A DNA stretch of 64,000 bases from Dehalococcoidia bacterium (GCA_030747175.1 JASLLE010000003.1:21600-85599); one strand, 5' to 3'; positions 48,105 through 58,016 are shown, numbered from the stretch's first letter. Translations and numbers: made by a program. The notes: generated by a model from the letters alone, not told the origin.

Positions 48105-50728
48105 TGGGCGAACCCGGGATCGGCAAGACCCGAACCTGCGAGGAGTTAGCCACCTACGCCGGGCTTAGAGGCGCGCAGGTCCTCTGGGGACGATGCTACG
48201 AGACAGGAGGCCAGCCGCCGTACTGGCCGTGGGTGCAGGCGATTCGTAGCTATGTACGGGAGATCGATCCAGCCGAACTGCGCCGCCAAATGGGGTCGAG
48301 CGCCTCGGTGGTCGCGGAGATAGTGACCGACGTGAAAGACCGGTTACCTGACCTTCAACCGCCTCAGCAGTTAGACGATCAAGACAGTGCTCGATTTCGG
48401 TTATTTGACTCCATCACCAGCTTCCTGAGGTCCGCTTCCCTGGCTCAGCCGTTGGTCATTGTGCTCGACGATCTCCACTGGTCTGACCGGGCGTCGCTCG
48501 CATTCCTGGAGTTCATGGCACGAGAGTTTGGTCGATCACGTGTCCTGCTCATCTGTACCTATCGCGACATGGAACTGAACCGCCGGCATCCCTTGACGGC
48601 GACGCTGGGCGACCTTGCCCGGGAACGGCTCTATGAGCGGGTTTTGCTGCGCGGCCTGGCTGAACCCGATATCGCCCGGTTCATCGAGATCGCGGCCGGG
48701 TTCAGTACGCCCCGCGAACTCGCCGCCACCGTGCACCGGCACACGGAAGGAAATCCGCTCTTTGTGACCGAGGTGGTGCGGGATCTCGTCCAGTCGGGCG
48801 AGTTGACGCCGGAGAAGGTTGTCGGCCGCGAGGCCTGGAGTGTCCGGATACCAGAGGGGGTCCGAGAAGTGGTTGGGCGGCGGCTGGACCGGCTGTCCGA
48901 GCGCTGCAACGAGACACTCACGCTGGCCGCCGTGATTGGACGCGAATTTTCGCTGGACGCGCTCAAATCTCTATCCGAGGACGCCACGGAGTTACAGCTT
49001 CTTGACGCCGTGGAAGAAGCGCTGTCCGCACGCGTCATCGAAGAGTTACCCGCGATGATAGGACACTACCAGTTCACGCACGCCCTCATCCAGGAGACTC
49101 TCACAGGAGAACAATCCGCGGCTCGGCAGGTACGGTTCCACGCGCGCATCGCCGAAGCGCTGGAGGCGATGTACGGGGAAGAGGCGGATGAGCACGCGGC
49201 GGAACTCGTACCGCATTTCGCCGATGCGGAACCGGTCCTCGGTACCCGGAAGATGATCCACTACTCTGTCATCGCGGGCGAGCGGGCCATGGACGCATTC
49301 GCGCCGGGCGACGCGCTTACCCATTTCGACAGAGCTGAAGCCGCGATCGATGTCCCCGACGACGAACCGCTCATGGGCCGTATCTGGTTCGGCGGGGCCA
49401 TGGCGGCGGTGACCGTGTTTGCTACGGACCGCCTCCAGGTGGCATGGGGCAACCTGGTCAGGGCGTTCGAATGGTACCTGGCGCACGATGACATAGAAGC
49501 AGCCATCGCCACCGCCCAGATTCCGACCATGTTTGAAGCCATATCACAAGACGCGGCAGAGTTCCACGAACGTGCACTTCAGTTCGCGCCGTCAGATTCG
49601 GCGGCCGCCGGGTGGATCAACGCATGCCTAGCCGCGGCGCTGAATGGCAGGGGGGATATCAGAGGTTCGCGGATTGCCGCCGAGCGCGCAGAAGCCATCG
49701 CCCGGACAATCAGCGATGAACGGATGGAGTCGTACCTTCTGTACTGTCGTTCCAACAGCGCGCTGTCTTCCGGCGATGCGAAATCCGCGATAGCGGCGAC
49801 CTCTACCGGCCTGACCCTTGCGCGCCGTAATGGTTACGTGCTCTCGGAAATACGGCTCCTCTATTTTGGTTGCTGCGCTCAACTGGCCACTGGTAATCTC
49901 CAGGCCGCGCGCAAAATGGCTGACGAACTCCAGGAGGCCGCCGACCGGGTCAAAGACGGCACCTACTCAAATAGTGCGATGTCCGCCCGGTGTGCAATGG
50001 CCTGGCTCGCGGGGGATCGTGAATCCGTCATGGAGCTTGCAGAAGAGTGGGACCGCAGGGGGATGGAGGGAGTCAGCCAGCGCGGCTGGCTGGTACATGC
50101 GGCGGTTCACGAATTTGGAGGCACGATCGATTTTGAGTCGCTGCTGGAGCGGACGAGAGGATTCGTGGACCGGCTGGGCAACCTTTCCTATGACGTTCGA
50201 GCGCTGGCGTTCCTCGGAGGGGCGGTGGCATCGCTCGAGTCCGTGGAGTTGTTTGACGCCATTGAAACGGCAGCCCGCAAGATGCTCGCGTCCATACAGG
50301 ACGCTGATCGCGTCTGGACACGCTCTGTGGTCGATACGTGCCTCGCACTCGTGGCCGTGTATCGCTCGGACGCCACCCTCGCCAGAGCTCAGTACGACCG
50401 GGTTAAACCCGGTGCCGGGAAGTTTGATCCCTGGGTGCTGTTGTCGTATGACCGCGTGCTGGGCGGCCTGGCGGCGACGGCCGGGGATATCAAGACGGCG
50501 GAGACGCACTTCGACGATGCGCTGGCGTTCGCAGACGAGTCTGGATGTATCCGCGAAGCGGTGTGGGCACGGATTGAATACGCCGAAATGCTGCTGGATC
50601 GCGACGAGCCCGGCGATACGGAGAAAGCGACCAGGCTGCAGGACGAGGCGCTGGCCATCACTCAGGAACTCGGTATGCGGCCGCTCACCGAGCGCATCCT
50701 GGCGCGGCGCGAGATCCTGGGGGCGTAG
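48101..50728 (+). CDS. AAA ATPase plus alpha-helical repeat portion of the same regulator
   Basis: MGEPGIGKTRTCEELA Walker A, PLVIVLDDLHWSDRASLAFLEF Walker B; same frame as 46733..47785. Confidence 0.88.
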   Translation: MMGEPGIGKTRTCEELATYAGLRGAQVLWGRCYETGGQPPYWPWVQAIRSYVREIDPAELRRQMGSSASVVAEIVTDVKDRLPDLQPPQQLDDQDSARFRLFDSITSFLRSASLAQPLVIVLDDLHWSDRASLAFLEFMAREFGRSRVLLICTYRDMELNRRHPLTATLGDLARERLYERVLLRGLAEPDIARFIEIAAGFSTPRELAATVHRHTEGNPLFVTEVVRDLVQSGELTPEKVVGREAWSVRIPEGVREVVGRRLDRLSERCNETLTLAAVIGREFSLDALKSLSEDATELQLLDAVEEALSARVIEELPAMIGHYQFTHALIQETLTGEQSAARQVRFHARIAEALEAMYGEEADEHAAELVPHFADAEPVLGTRKMIHYSVIAGERAMDAFAPGDALTHFDRAEAAIDVPDDEPLMGRIWFGGAMAAVTVFATDRLQVAWGNLVRAFEWYLAHDDIEAAIATAQIPTMFEAISQDAAEFHERALQFAPSDSAAAGWINACLAAALNGRGDIRGSRIAAERAEAIARTISDERMESYLLYCRSNSALSSGDAKSAIAATSTGLTLARRNGYVLSEIRLLYFGCCAQLATGNLQAARKMADELQEAADRVKDGTYSNSAMSARCAMAWLAGDRESVMELAEEWDRRGMEGVSQRGWLVHAAVHEFGGTIDFESLLERTRGFVDRLGNLSYDVRALAFLGGAVASLESVELFDAIETAARKMLASIQDADRVWTRSVVDTCLALVAVYRSDATLARAQYDRVKPGAGKFDPWVLLSYDRVLGGLAATAGDIKTAETHFDDALAFADESGCIREAVWARIEYAEMLLDRDEPGDTEKATRLQDEALAITQELGMRPLTERILARREILGA

Positions 50729-50811
50729 GCACGTCGCCGCGCAGCACACGCCAGACAGGCGGGCCGTCTGGGTCGTGATCCCGGTCCGGGCTGCCGGTAC
50801 CCTTGCAGCCC

Positions 50812-51582
50812 ATGACTAACCCCGATTTTGGCCGGGCCGCAAAAGACTACGCACGCCATCGCGGCGGCTTTCCGCCGGAGTTCTTCGATTCTCTCGATGA
50901 GATAGCCATCGACGTAGAAGGCGCGCGAATCGTCGATCTCGGCACCGGCGCCGGTACCCTTGCCCGCGGCTTCGCCAGGCGCGGCGCTGAGGTGATTGCC
51001 ATCGACATCTCGGAAGACCTGATGCGTGAGGCGCGGCGGTTGGACCGGGAGTCTGGCGTGGGGGTTGAGTACGTCACGGCGCCGGCCGAAGAAACGGGAC
51101 TTCCCGCCGGCGAGTTCGACATCGTCGCCGCCGGCCAGTGCTGGTGGTGGTTCGACCCCGGCGCCGCTCTTGCTGAGGCCACTCGACTGCTCAAACCGGG
51201 CGGCGCGCTGCTACTCGCATCCTGGGACTGGATTCCGCAGCCGGGCAACGTCGTGGATCTGACAGAACGGCTGATCGAGTCACACAACCCGGACTGGCTG
51301 AAGGGCGGCGGCAACGGCCTCCACCCGGAGTTCATAGTCGATCTCCAGGGCGGTGGTTTCGAGGCCGTGACTCAGCTCACCTTCCCGCTGGACGACACTT
51401 ATACGCATGAATCGTGGCGAGGTCGGGTAAGAGCATCTGCAGGTGTCGCCGCGTCGCTGTCTCAAGACCGGGTTGATGTCTTCGATCAAGAGCTGGCGGC
51501 TCTGCTGGCGGAGAGGTTTCCGGGCGACCCGATAGCCATCCCCCACCGCGTGTTCGCCGCCGCCGGCCGGAAGCCCATCTGA
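50812..51582 (+). CDS. Class I SAM-dependent methyltransferase
   Basis: IVDLGTGAGTLARGFARRGAEVIAIDISEDLM; first ATG of the native N-terminus MTNPDFGRAAKDYARHRGGFP. Confidence 0.92.
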   Translation: MTNPDFGRAAKDYARHRGGFPPEFFDSLDEIAIDVEGARIVDLGTGAGTLARGFARRGAEVIAIDISEDLMREARRLDRESGVGVEYVTAPAEETGLPAGEFDIVAAGQCWWWFDPGAALAEATRLLKPGGALLLASWDWIPQPGNVVDLTERLIESHNPDWLKGGGNGLHPEFIVDLQGGGFEAVTQLTFPLDDTYTHESWRGRVRASAGVAASLSQDRVDVFDQELAALLAERFPGDPIAIPHRVFAAAGRKPI

Positions 51583-51700
51583 AACAGTCGTGATTTGCCC
51601 CCTCTCCCGGGCAATCAGGGTTTTCTACTGAACGGTGTACCGGTGAAGGTCCCTCGGCTACGCTCGGGATGACTGTCAGGCGTGCCTCCCCGTGATTTGC

Positions 51701-51740
51701 TCCCTCTCCCCACCGCGGGAGAGGATTGGGGTGAGGGAGG
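51701..51740 (+). repeat. CCCTCTCCC...GGGAGAGG...GGTGAGGGAGG repeat
   Basis: TCCCTCTCCCCACCGCGGGAGAGGATTGGGGTGAGGGAGG. Confidence 0.8.
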
Positions 51741-52157
51741 TCAGAGGCGCACCCCCACGCTACCCTCCTGGTTCAGTTTCGCCGCTCCGCCCGTCATCCT
51801 GAGGAGCTTGCGACGAAGCGTGTGCTGAGCCTCTCGAAGTGGATCTAACCGCGGGATGGCCGCAACTACGCCGGACCTGTTCGCGCTCTGCTACCGGCGG
51901 GATTCCTGAGTCGGGCTCAGGACAGGCTCTTCGGCACGACTCAGGATGACCTGCCGCGGGTTGCCTGGGATTGAGAAAGACTACCGCCCGGTCGATAGCA
52001 ACCTGTGGCATTCTTGCCCGCCATACGGTTGGATTCGACCCTTGAAGCCCGGGGAATCCAGAAGAATCTTGTTGTGGCAGACCCCTTCTCCCGGCCGGAG
52101 AAGGTTGGGATGAGGGAGAAGCTCCTGAATCTCATTCCCACGTCCCGGGAGGCCCGA

Positions 52158-52985
52158 TTGCTCACCGAAAAACAGCACAGCACCGGAGAAATGACCCTCA
52201 ACTACGTGGAGGGCGATGACCACGGCGATCCCCTCGTCTTCATCCACGGCATCGGGGAACGCTGGCAGTTCTGGTCGCAGGAGATCGGCCTCGTCTCACA
52301 CCGATGGCACGCGTACGGGGTGGACCTTCGTGGGCACGGCGCATCCTCTCCGGCCGAGACCGGGTACACCTTCGCCGACTACCCGCGCGACATCATCTCG
52401 TTTCTTGAGAACTGCATCAACGGACCGGTGGTTCTGGTAGGGCACTCACTCGGGGCCGTCACGGCCATCGGGGTTGCAAGCGCCCGTCCGGACCTTGTGC
52501 GAGCCGTCCTCCTTGAGGATCCGCCCATCTTTGTCCATGAGCGCGTGGGTGGGAGTCCCCGCGGCAGTTTGTTTGCCCGATTGCAGGAAATAGCGCGGAT
52601 GGAAGTTTCTGACGCCGAAATGGCGCGCCTCATCAAGGAGGCGAACCCGGACCAGAACGGCTCCGATGTCCGGTTCAGGGTCGCAACCGTGAAGGGTCTC
52701 GATCCCGAGGTCTACACGGTGACTCTCAACGGCAGATCGATGGATGATTTCGATGCCGAGGCACGGCTGTCCGCCATCGAATGCCCCGCGCTGCTCATGC
52801 AGGCGGACCCGCCGCTCGGCGCGGCGATGACCGACGAGGACGGCGATCGCGCCGCGAGGCTGATCCCGGACTGCACGCTGGTGCGGATGCGAGGCGTCGG
52901 GCACGGCATCCACCGGGATGATCCCGTGAACTTCCGACGCGTGATGTTCGATTTCTTAGACACGGTTCAGAGGGATACGATCTAG
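52158..52985 (+). CDS. Alpha/beta hydrolase
   Basis: LVFIHGIGERWQFWSQEIGLVSHRWHAYGVDLRGHG, VVLVGHSLGAVTAIG; start (TTG) inferred by alignment with 53020 paralog; upstream is a repeat. Confidence 0.85.
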   Translation: MLTEKQHSTGEMTLNYVEGDDHGDPLVFIHGIGERWQFWSQEIGLVSHRWHAYGVDLRGHGASSPAETGYTFADYPRDIISFLENCINGPVVLVGHSLGAVTAIGVASARPDLVRAVLLEDPPIFVHERVGGSPRGSLFARLQEIARMEVSDAEMARLIKEANPDQNGSDVRFRVATVKGLDPEVYTVTLNGRSMDDFDAEARLSAIECPALLMQADPPLGAAMTDEDGDRAARLIPDCTLVRMRGVGHGIHRDDPVNFRRVMFDFLDTVQRDTI

Positions 52986-53019
52986 TCTCACGTGCCGGAC
53001 ATCCAGAAAAAAGGACGCC

Positions 53020-53838
53020 ATGCTCAACGAGAAAATCTTCGACGCCGGAGGAATCAACCTCAATTACGTTGAGACCGGCGATCCGGGCGCGGACCCGATC
53101 GTGCTGCTCCACGGCTTGAGCGGTCGATGGCAGGGCTGGTCACAGGAAATCGGCCTGTTGAGCCATCGCTGGCACGTCTTCGCATTCGACGCGCGTGGTC
53201 ACGGCCGATCAGACAATGTGCCGGATGCTCATTACGGTGTCGATCTGCAAACGATCGATGCCGCGCGTTTCATAGAGGGAATGGTCGGCGGCCCCACGGC
53301 GGTCGTCGGACACTCGATGGGCGCACTCACGTCGATCGGTCTTGCCGGCACCCGCCCGGATCTCATTCAGGCTGCCGTGCTCGAAGATCCGCCCGCCTAC
53401 ATAGCCAGCAGTCTTGAAGAAACCGATTTCTACCCGCGGTTCGTGGCCGCCCGGGACCGTATGCGGACCGGCATATCGTTCGAAGAGCTGGTTGGCGAGT
53501 TGAGCACAGCGGACCCGGCCGCTTCGGCCAGCGCCGTAAGGGCCACTGCCGCAAGCCATATGGCGATGGACCCCGAGGCGTGGACCACGTTCATCGATAA
53601 CGTCGGCCTGGAACGATTCGATATGGACGCCACATTGAGCGCCATCGAATGCCCCGTGCTGTTGCTACAGGCGGACCCAGAGATCGGCGCGGCGCTGCTG
53701 GAGGATGACGAAAAACGAATCCAGGGGTTGGTCTCTGATTGCACGCACGTACGGTTCGCCGGCGTCGGCCACAGCGTCCATCGTGACGATCCGATCAACT
53801 TCCGACGCGTCTTGTTCGATTTCCTGGACACGATTTGA
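53020..53838 (+). CDS. Alpha/beta hydrolase
   Basis: IVLLHGLSGRWQGWSQEIGLLSHRWHVFAFDARGHG, AVVGHSMGALTSIG. Confidence 0.9.
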   Translation: MLNEKIFDAGGINLNYVETGDPGADPIVLLHGLSGRWQGWSQEIGLLSHRWHVFAFDARGHGRSDNVPDAHYGVDLQTIDAARFIEGMVGGPTAVVGHSMGALTSIGLAGTRPDLIQAAVLEDPPAYIASSLEETDFYPRFVAARDRMRTGISFEELVGELSTADPAASASAVRATAASHMAMDPEAWTTFIDNVGLERFDMDATLSAIECPVLLLQADPEIGAALLEDDEKRIQGLVSDCTHVRFAGVGHSVHRDDPINFRRVLFDFLDTI

Positions 53839-53929
53839 AGGGACACGATCCAGTAGTCGCATCGTCAGCAGACGCCTCCGTTTATACTTCCGTAACTATC
53901 GTGCCGTACTCCTACACTCAAGGGATCAC

Positions 53930-54568
53930 ATGGTCTCCACCGCAAGATTCAAGAACGCCATCACTTCAGAAGACGAGCTGCGCGAACTGCTTGGCTGGCC
54001 GTCCGAACGTGCCCGGGATAAGACCATCACGGCGCTGGACAAGCACTGCCGCGACATAATCGCCGCATCACCGATAGCCTTTCTTGCGACCACCAACTCT
54101 GACGGATCGGTTGACGTCGCTCCAAAAGGCGACCCCGCCGGTTTTGTGCAGGTGTTGGATGACCACACACTCGTTATCCCGGACCGGCCCGGCAACCGTC
54201 GGTTCGACGGCCTTACCAACCTGATATCCAACCCCGGTATCGGCCTGGTGTTCCTCGTTCCCGGCATGCGAGAGACGCTCCGGGTAAACGGAACCGCCGC
54301 CATCGTTCGGGACCCGGAACTGCTAGCGTCGCTCGCCGTGAATGGCAAAGATCCCTGGCTGGCGATCGTGGTAGACGTCGAAGAGGCCTTCATGCACTGC
54401 CCGAAGGCATTCTTACGGTCCAAACTCTGGGAATCCGAGACCTGGCCGTCCAGGGACTCCCTGCCGTCAATGGCCCGCGTTCTAAACGACCACGCATTCG
54501 ACGGAAAAGGCAACGTGGAAGAGATGGAAGCGCAGATGAAACAGACAAACAAGGACGATCTTTACTAG
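53930..54568 (+). CDS. Pyridoxamine 5'-phosphate oxidase-family FMN-binding protein
   Basis: AFLATTNSDGSVDVAPKGDPAGFVQVLDDHTLVIPDRPGNRRFDGLTNLISNPGIGLVFLVPG. Confidence 0.88.
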   Translation: MVSTARFKNAITSEDELRELLGWPSERARDKTITALDKHCRDIIAASPIAFLATTNSDGSVDVAPKGDPAGFVQVLDDHTLVIPDRPGNRRFDGLTNLISNPGIGLVFLVPGMRETLRVNGTAAIVRDPELLASLAVNGKDPWLAIVVDVEEAFMHCPKAFLRSKLWESETWPSRDSLPSMARVLNDHAFDGKGNVEEMEAQMKQTNKDDLY

Positions 54569-54686
54569 CGGGAACAGTTTCGCCGGACGCGGGGTACGAC
54601 GACCCGGTGTTCGGACCGAAACCATCGGGTCAACCAGAGGGTTGCGTTACCGGGGGGTGTAGCCGCAACGGAAAGCGCACGCAAGC

Positions 54687-56975
54687 ATGATCGCGAGCAC
54701 CGGCTCGGCCGTACGGGAACGCACCCGGGATACTTTCGACGACAACCGGGACGCCATCTTCCGGCGATTCAAAAACGTCCCGTACTCGCCGGACACCGGC
54801 GTATCGGCCGATGAGCTGCAGGGCATGGCGGACGCCTACCTGCTCGAACACGCGGATCAGCCCCGCATCCTGCAAAAGGCAAGCATCTTCAGGCTCGTCC
54901 TGACACGGGGCCGCATCGACATCGACCCACTCGACTGGTTCGCGGAGAAAATCGACCACGGCGACGTCCTCCGCAAGCTCACGCACGGGGCAAGAGGCGA
55001 TCAAGATTTTGGACCGGGGTTGTGGCTCGAGGAAGCCGCCGCTGGCGCTCTTAAGAGAGGCACGGACTGGTTCGACCAGGCGCGCGACCACGGCGTTACG
55101 ACCGGGCCTCGGAGCGGCCTGGACCTGGGTCACATCTCGCCCGGCTGGGACAAGCTGCTCGCAAGAGGGCTGACCGGCCTCCTGGACGACACGGCGCAGG
55201 CCCGCGCCTCGCTCGGCGACGACATCACCGAAGATCAGGCCGCGTTCTACAACGCCCTGGAGATCGTCTACGGAGCGGCGATCGACTTCGCATCCCGGCT
55301 CTCAGTCCTCGCCGAAAAGACGGCCGAGGTTTACGCTGACCACGCTGTAAACCTGTTGGAGATCGGCAGCGCACTATCTAACGTCCCGGCAAATCGCCCT
55401 CGCACCTTCCACGAGGCGTTGCAGTTCATGTGGATCATGCACGAACTGATCGAGATGGAGGGCGAAAACGTCCGCTCCATGGGCCAGTTTGACCGCACCC
55501 TGTACCCCTTCTACAGGGCCGATATTGAAGCCGGACGCATCACGGAAGACCACGCCCGGGAGCTCATCAAGTACTTCTGGCACAAGTGGTACTGCGGCAC
55601 CGAGGGCGCAGCCAACGGCAAGAACTTCGTCTTCGGTGGCCAGGCCGCGAACGGCTCCGAGAACGTCAATGAACTCACCTATCTTGCGCTGGACGCCTAT
55701 GAGGAGCTGGACACCCCGGACCCGAAGCTGTCCGTGCGTTATCTCCCGGACTCGCCGGATCGGCTGTACCGGCGCGTGGCTGACCTCATCCGCAAGGGCC
55801 ACAACTCATTTGTGCTGATGAACGACCCGCCGGCCGTCGAGGCGCTCGTCAAGCGCGGCAAGACGCCCGAAGACGCACGCATGTATCTGCCCATCGGCTG
55901 CTACGAGCCGGCCGTGGAGGGCAAAGAGGTGGCGTGCACGATGAACGTCACCGTGAGCCTCGCGAAGCCGATCGAACTGGCGCTCAACGACGGCCTCGAC
56001 GCCCGCACGGGCGCTCGCCTTGGTCCCGCCACCGGCGATGCGGCCGGGTTCACGTCGTACGACGAATTCCACGCCGCATACATCACTCAACTGGACTACG
56101 TGCTCAACAACTCGCACGACAACATCGCGCAGGCTGAACGCGAGTGGCCGCGCATCAATCCAGCGCCCTTCATCTCGGGCGCGATTGATGACTGCATCGC
56201 AAGCGGTACCGACATCAGCGCCGGGGGCGCGCACTACAACTCGGTCGGTTTCGTAGGCGCGGGACTGGCAAACGCCGCCGACTCGCTTTACGCGATTAAG
56301 AAGACCGTCTTCGACGAGGGCCGTTTCACCATGGCCGAGATCGTTGAGGCAACCCGGGGCGATTTCGCAGGCCGGGAAGACATGCGTCTCTACCTGCGGA
56401 ATCGCGTGCCGAAGTGGGGGAACCACGCCGCCGGAGTAGACGAGGTGGCGAAGGGCGTCGCCGACCACTTCTGTTCGACGGTCCACTCGTTCACAAACGG
56501 CCGCGGCGGAGGGTGCCAGGCCGCCCTGTTCACCCTGGTAGCGGCCATGAGCTTCGGCGCGCTTTCGGGCGCGACGCCGGACGGACGCAAAGCCGGAGAG
56601 TCCCTCGCTCCGGGCGTCGGAGCGTCTTACGGACTCGACACTGGCGGCGTTACCGGCCTCATTAACTCCGTCACGAAACTCGACTTCACGGAAACACCAA
56701 ACGGCTCCGTCCTTGACGTTTCCCTGCACCCCACGGCGGTCGCCGGTGAAGACGGACTCCACGCCTTCGTGAGCCTGATCAAGACCTTCTTCGCCCAGGG
56801 CGGTTACGCCATCCAGTTCAACGTCCTGGACGCCGACACTCTGCGTGATGCCCAGCGACACCCCGAGCAATACGCATCGCTACAGGTGCGTGTCACCGGC
56901 TGGAGCGTCTACTTCACGACCCTTACCCGCAAAGAGCAGGACCTGTACATCGCCCGGATAGCCCATGCCGGCTAG
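54687..56975 (+). CDS. Glycyl-radical enzyme, pyruvate formate-lyase family, substrate unknown
   Basis: Active-site LPIGCYEPAVEGKE; C-terminal glycyl-radical motif VRVTGWSVYFTTLT; followed by its activase. Confidence 0.9.
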   Translation: MIASTGSAVRERTRDTFDDNRDAIFRRFKNVPYSPDTGVSADELQGMADAYLLEHADQPRILQKASIFRLVLTRGRIDIDPLDWFAEKIDHGDVLRKLTHGARGDQDFGPGLWLEEAAAGALKRGTDWFDQARDHGVTTGPRSGLDLGHISPGWDKLLARGLTGLLDDTAQARASLGDDITEDQAAFYNALEIVYGAAIDFASRLSVLAEKTAEVYADHAVNLLEIGSALSNVPANRPRTFHEALQFMWIMHELIEMEGENVRSMGQFDRTLYPFYRADIEAGRITEDHARELIKYFWHKWYCGTEGAANGKNFVFGGQAANGSENVNELTYLALDAYEELDTPDPKLSVRYLPDSPDRLYRRVADLIRKGHNSFVLMNDPPAVEALVKRGKTPEDARMYLPIGCYEPAVEGKEVACTMNVTVSLAKPIELALNDGLDARTGARLGPATGDAAGFTSYDEFHAAYITQLDYVLNNSHDNIAQAEREWPRINPAPFISGAIDDCIASGTDISAGGAHYNSVGFVGAGLANAADSLYAIKKTVFDEGRFTMAEIVEATRGDFAGREDMRLYLRNRVPKWGNHAAGVDEVAKGVADHFCSTVHSFTNGRGGGCQAALFTLVAAMSFGALSGATPDGRKAGESLAPGVGASYGLDTGGVTGLINSVTKLDFTETPNGSVLDVSLHPTAVAGEDGLHAFVSLIKTFFAQGGYAIQFNVLDADTLRDAQRHPEQYASLQVRVTGWSVYFTTLTRKEQDLYIARIAHAG

Positions 56976-57927
56976 CCGTTCACCGGTGACCGAATCCGCG
57001 ACCGGCATCGCGGTTAACCTGAAGGGCCGGGTCTTCGATTTCAAACGTTTTGCGGTCCACGACGGCCCCGGGATCCGAACCACTGTCTTCCTGAAGGGCT
57101 GCCCGCTCAGTTGCGCCTGGTGCCACAACCCGGAGGCCATCGCCCGGGGATCACAGATTTTCTACAGGCCGGAGCGCTGTATCGAGTGCCTGGCGTGCGT
57201 GGACGCATGTCCGACCGGCGCGCAGGCGGTGATCGACGACAAACGGATCTTCGCACGCGGCATCTGCGACCTGTCCGGGGATTGCGTAGACGTGTGTAAC
57301 TCCGGCGCGCTGGAGATGTCCGGCCGGTCCATGAGCGTTGAAGAGGTAATGGACGCGGTACGGCAGGACAACAGCTTCTACGGCCAGTCAGGGGGCGGTG
57401 TCACGCTGTCGGGCGGCGAGCCGCTTCTGCAGGCCGAGTTCGCAACGGCGTTGCTGCGCGCCTGCCACGAAGAGGGCATTCACACCTGTGTGGATACATG
57501 CGGGCAGTTGCAATGGTCGACCCTGGAAGCTGTTCTGCCGTTTACAAGCATGTTCCTGTACGACCTGAAGGACACGGCCTCCGAGAACCACAGGACCAAC
57601 ACGGGGGTGTTGAACGAACGCATAATCGGCAACCTCAAACGGCTGTCGGAAACAGGCGTGCCGATCGAGGTCCGCATGGTCATTATCCCCGGCGTGAACG
57701 ACTCGGATCAGCAGATCGAGGATGCCGGGCGTCTGCTCGCCGATCTGGACAACATCACCGGCGTGCGGTTGCTCGCATACCACCGAATGGCCGGGTCCAA
57801 GTACGACGCGCTCGATATGGAGAACACGCTCCCCGACGTCGAGCCGCCCGGCGAGGTACGCTTGATTGCCATCGGCAAGCAACTTGAAACGCGGGGTCTG
57901 ACGGTGTACCTGCCTGACCGGGCATGA
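56965..57927 (+). CDS. Glycyl-radical enzyme activating protein (radical SAM)
   Basis: FAVHDGPGIRTTVFLKGCPLSCAWCHNPE (CxxxCxxC) and ferredoxin-like CIECLACVDACPTGA; 11-nt overlap with the GRE. Confidence 0.94.
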   Translation: MPASRSPVTESATGIAVNLKGRVFDFKRFAVHDGPGIRTTVFLKGCPLSCAWCHNPEAIARGSQIFYRPERCIECLACVDACPTGAQAVIDDKRIFARGICDLSGDCVDVCNSGALEMSGRSMSVEEVMDAVRQDNSFYGQSGGGVTLSGGEPLLQAEFATALLRACHEEGIHTCVDTCGQLQWSTLEAVLPFTSMFLYDLKDTASENHRTNTGVLNERIIGNLKRLSETGVPIEVRMVIIPGVNDSDQQIEDAGRLLADLDNITGVRLLAYHRMAGSKYDALDMENTLPDVEPPGEVRLIAIGKQLETRGLTVYLPDRA

Positions 57928-57982
57928 ATCCCCGGCTCCCGCGTAATTCGCGTTATCCCCGGAAAGAAGTAACACCGTGATG

Positions 57983-58002
57983 GGGCGGGCGTCAGCCCGC
58001 CC
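57983..58002 (+). repeat. GGGCG-type hairpin just upstream of the alpha/beta hydrolase start
   Basis: GGGGCGGGC-GTCA-GCCCGCCC. Confidence 0.7.
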
Positions 58003-58016
58003 TTCCTGCGTCCACC

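Noticed and set aside
55806-56870. 354-aa minus-strand ORF
   Set aside because: Antisense shadow of the glycyl-radical enzyme gene.
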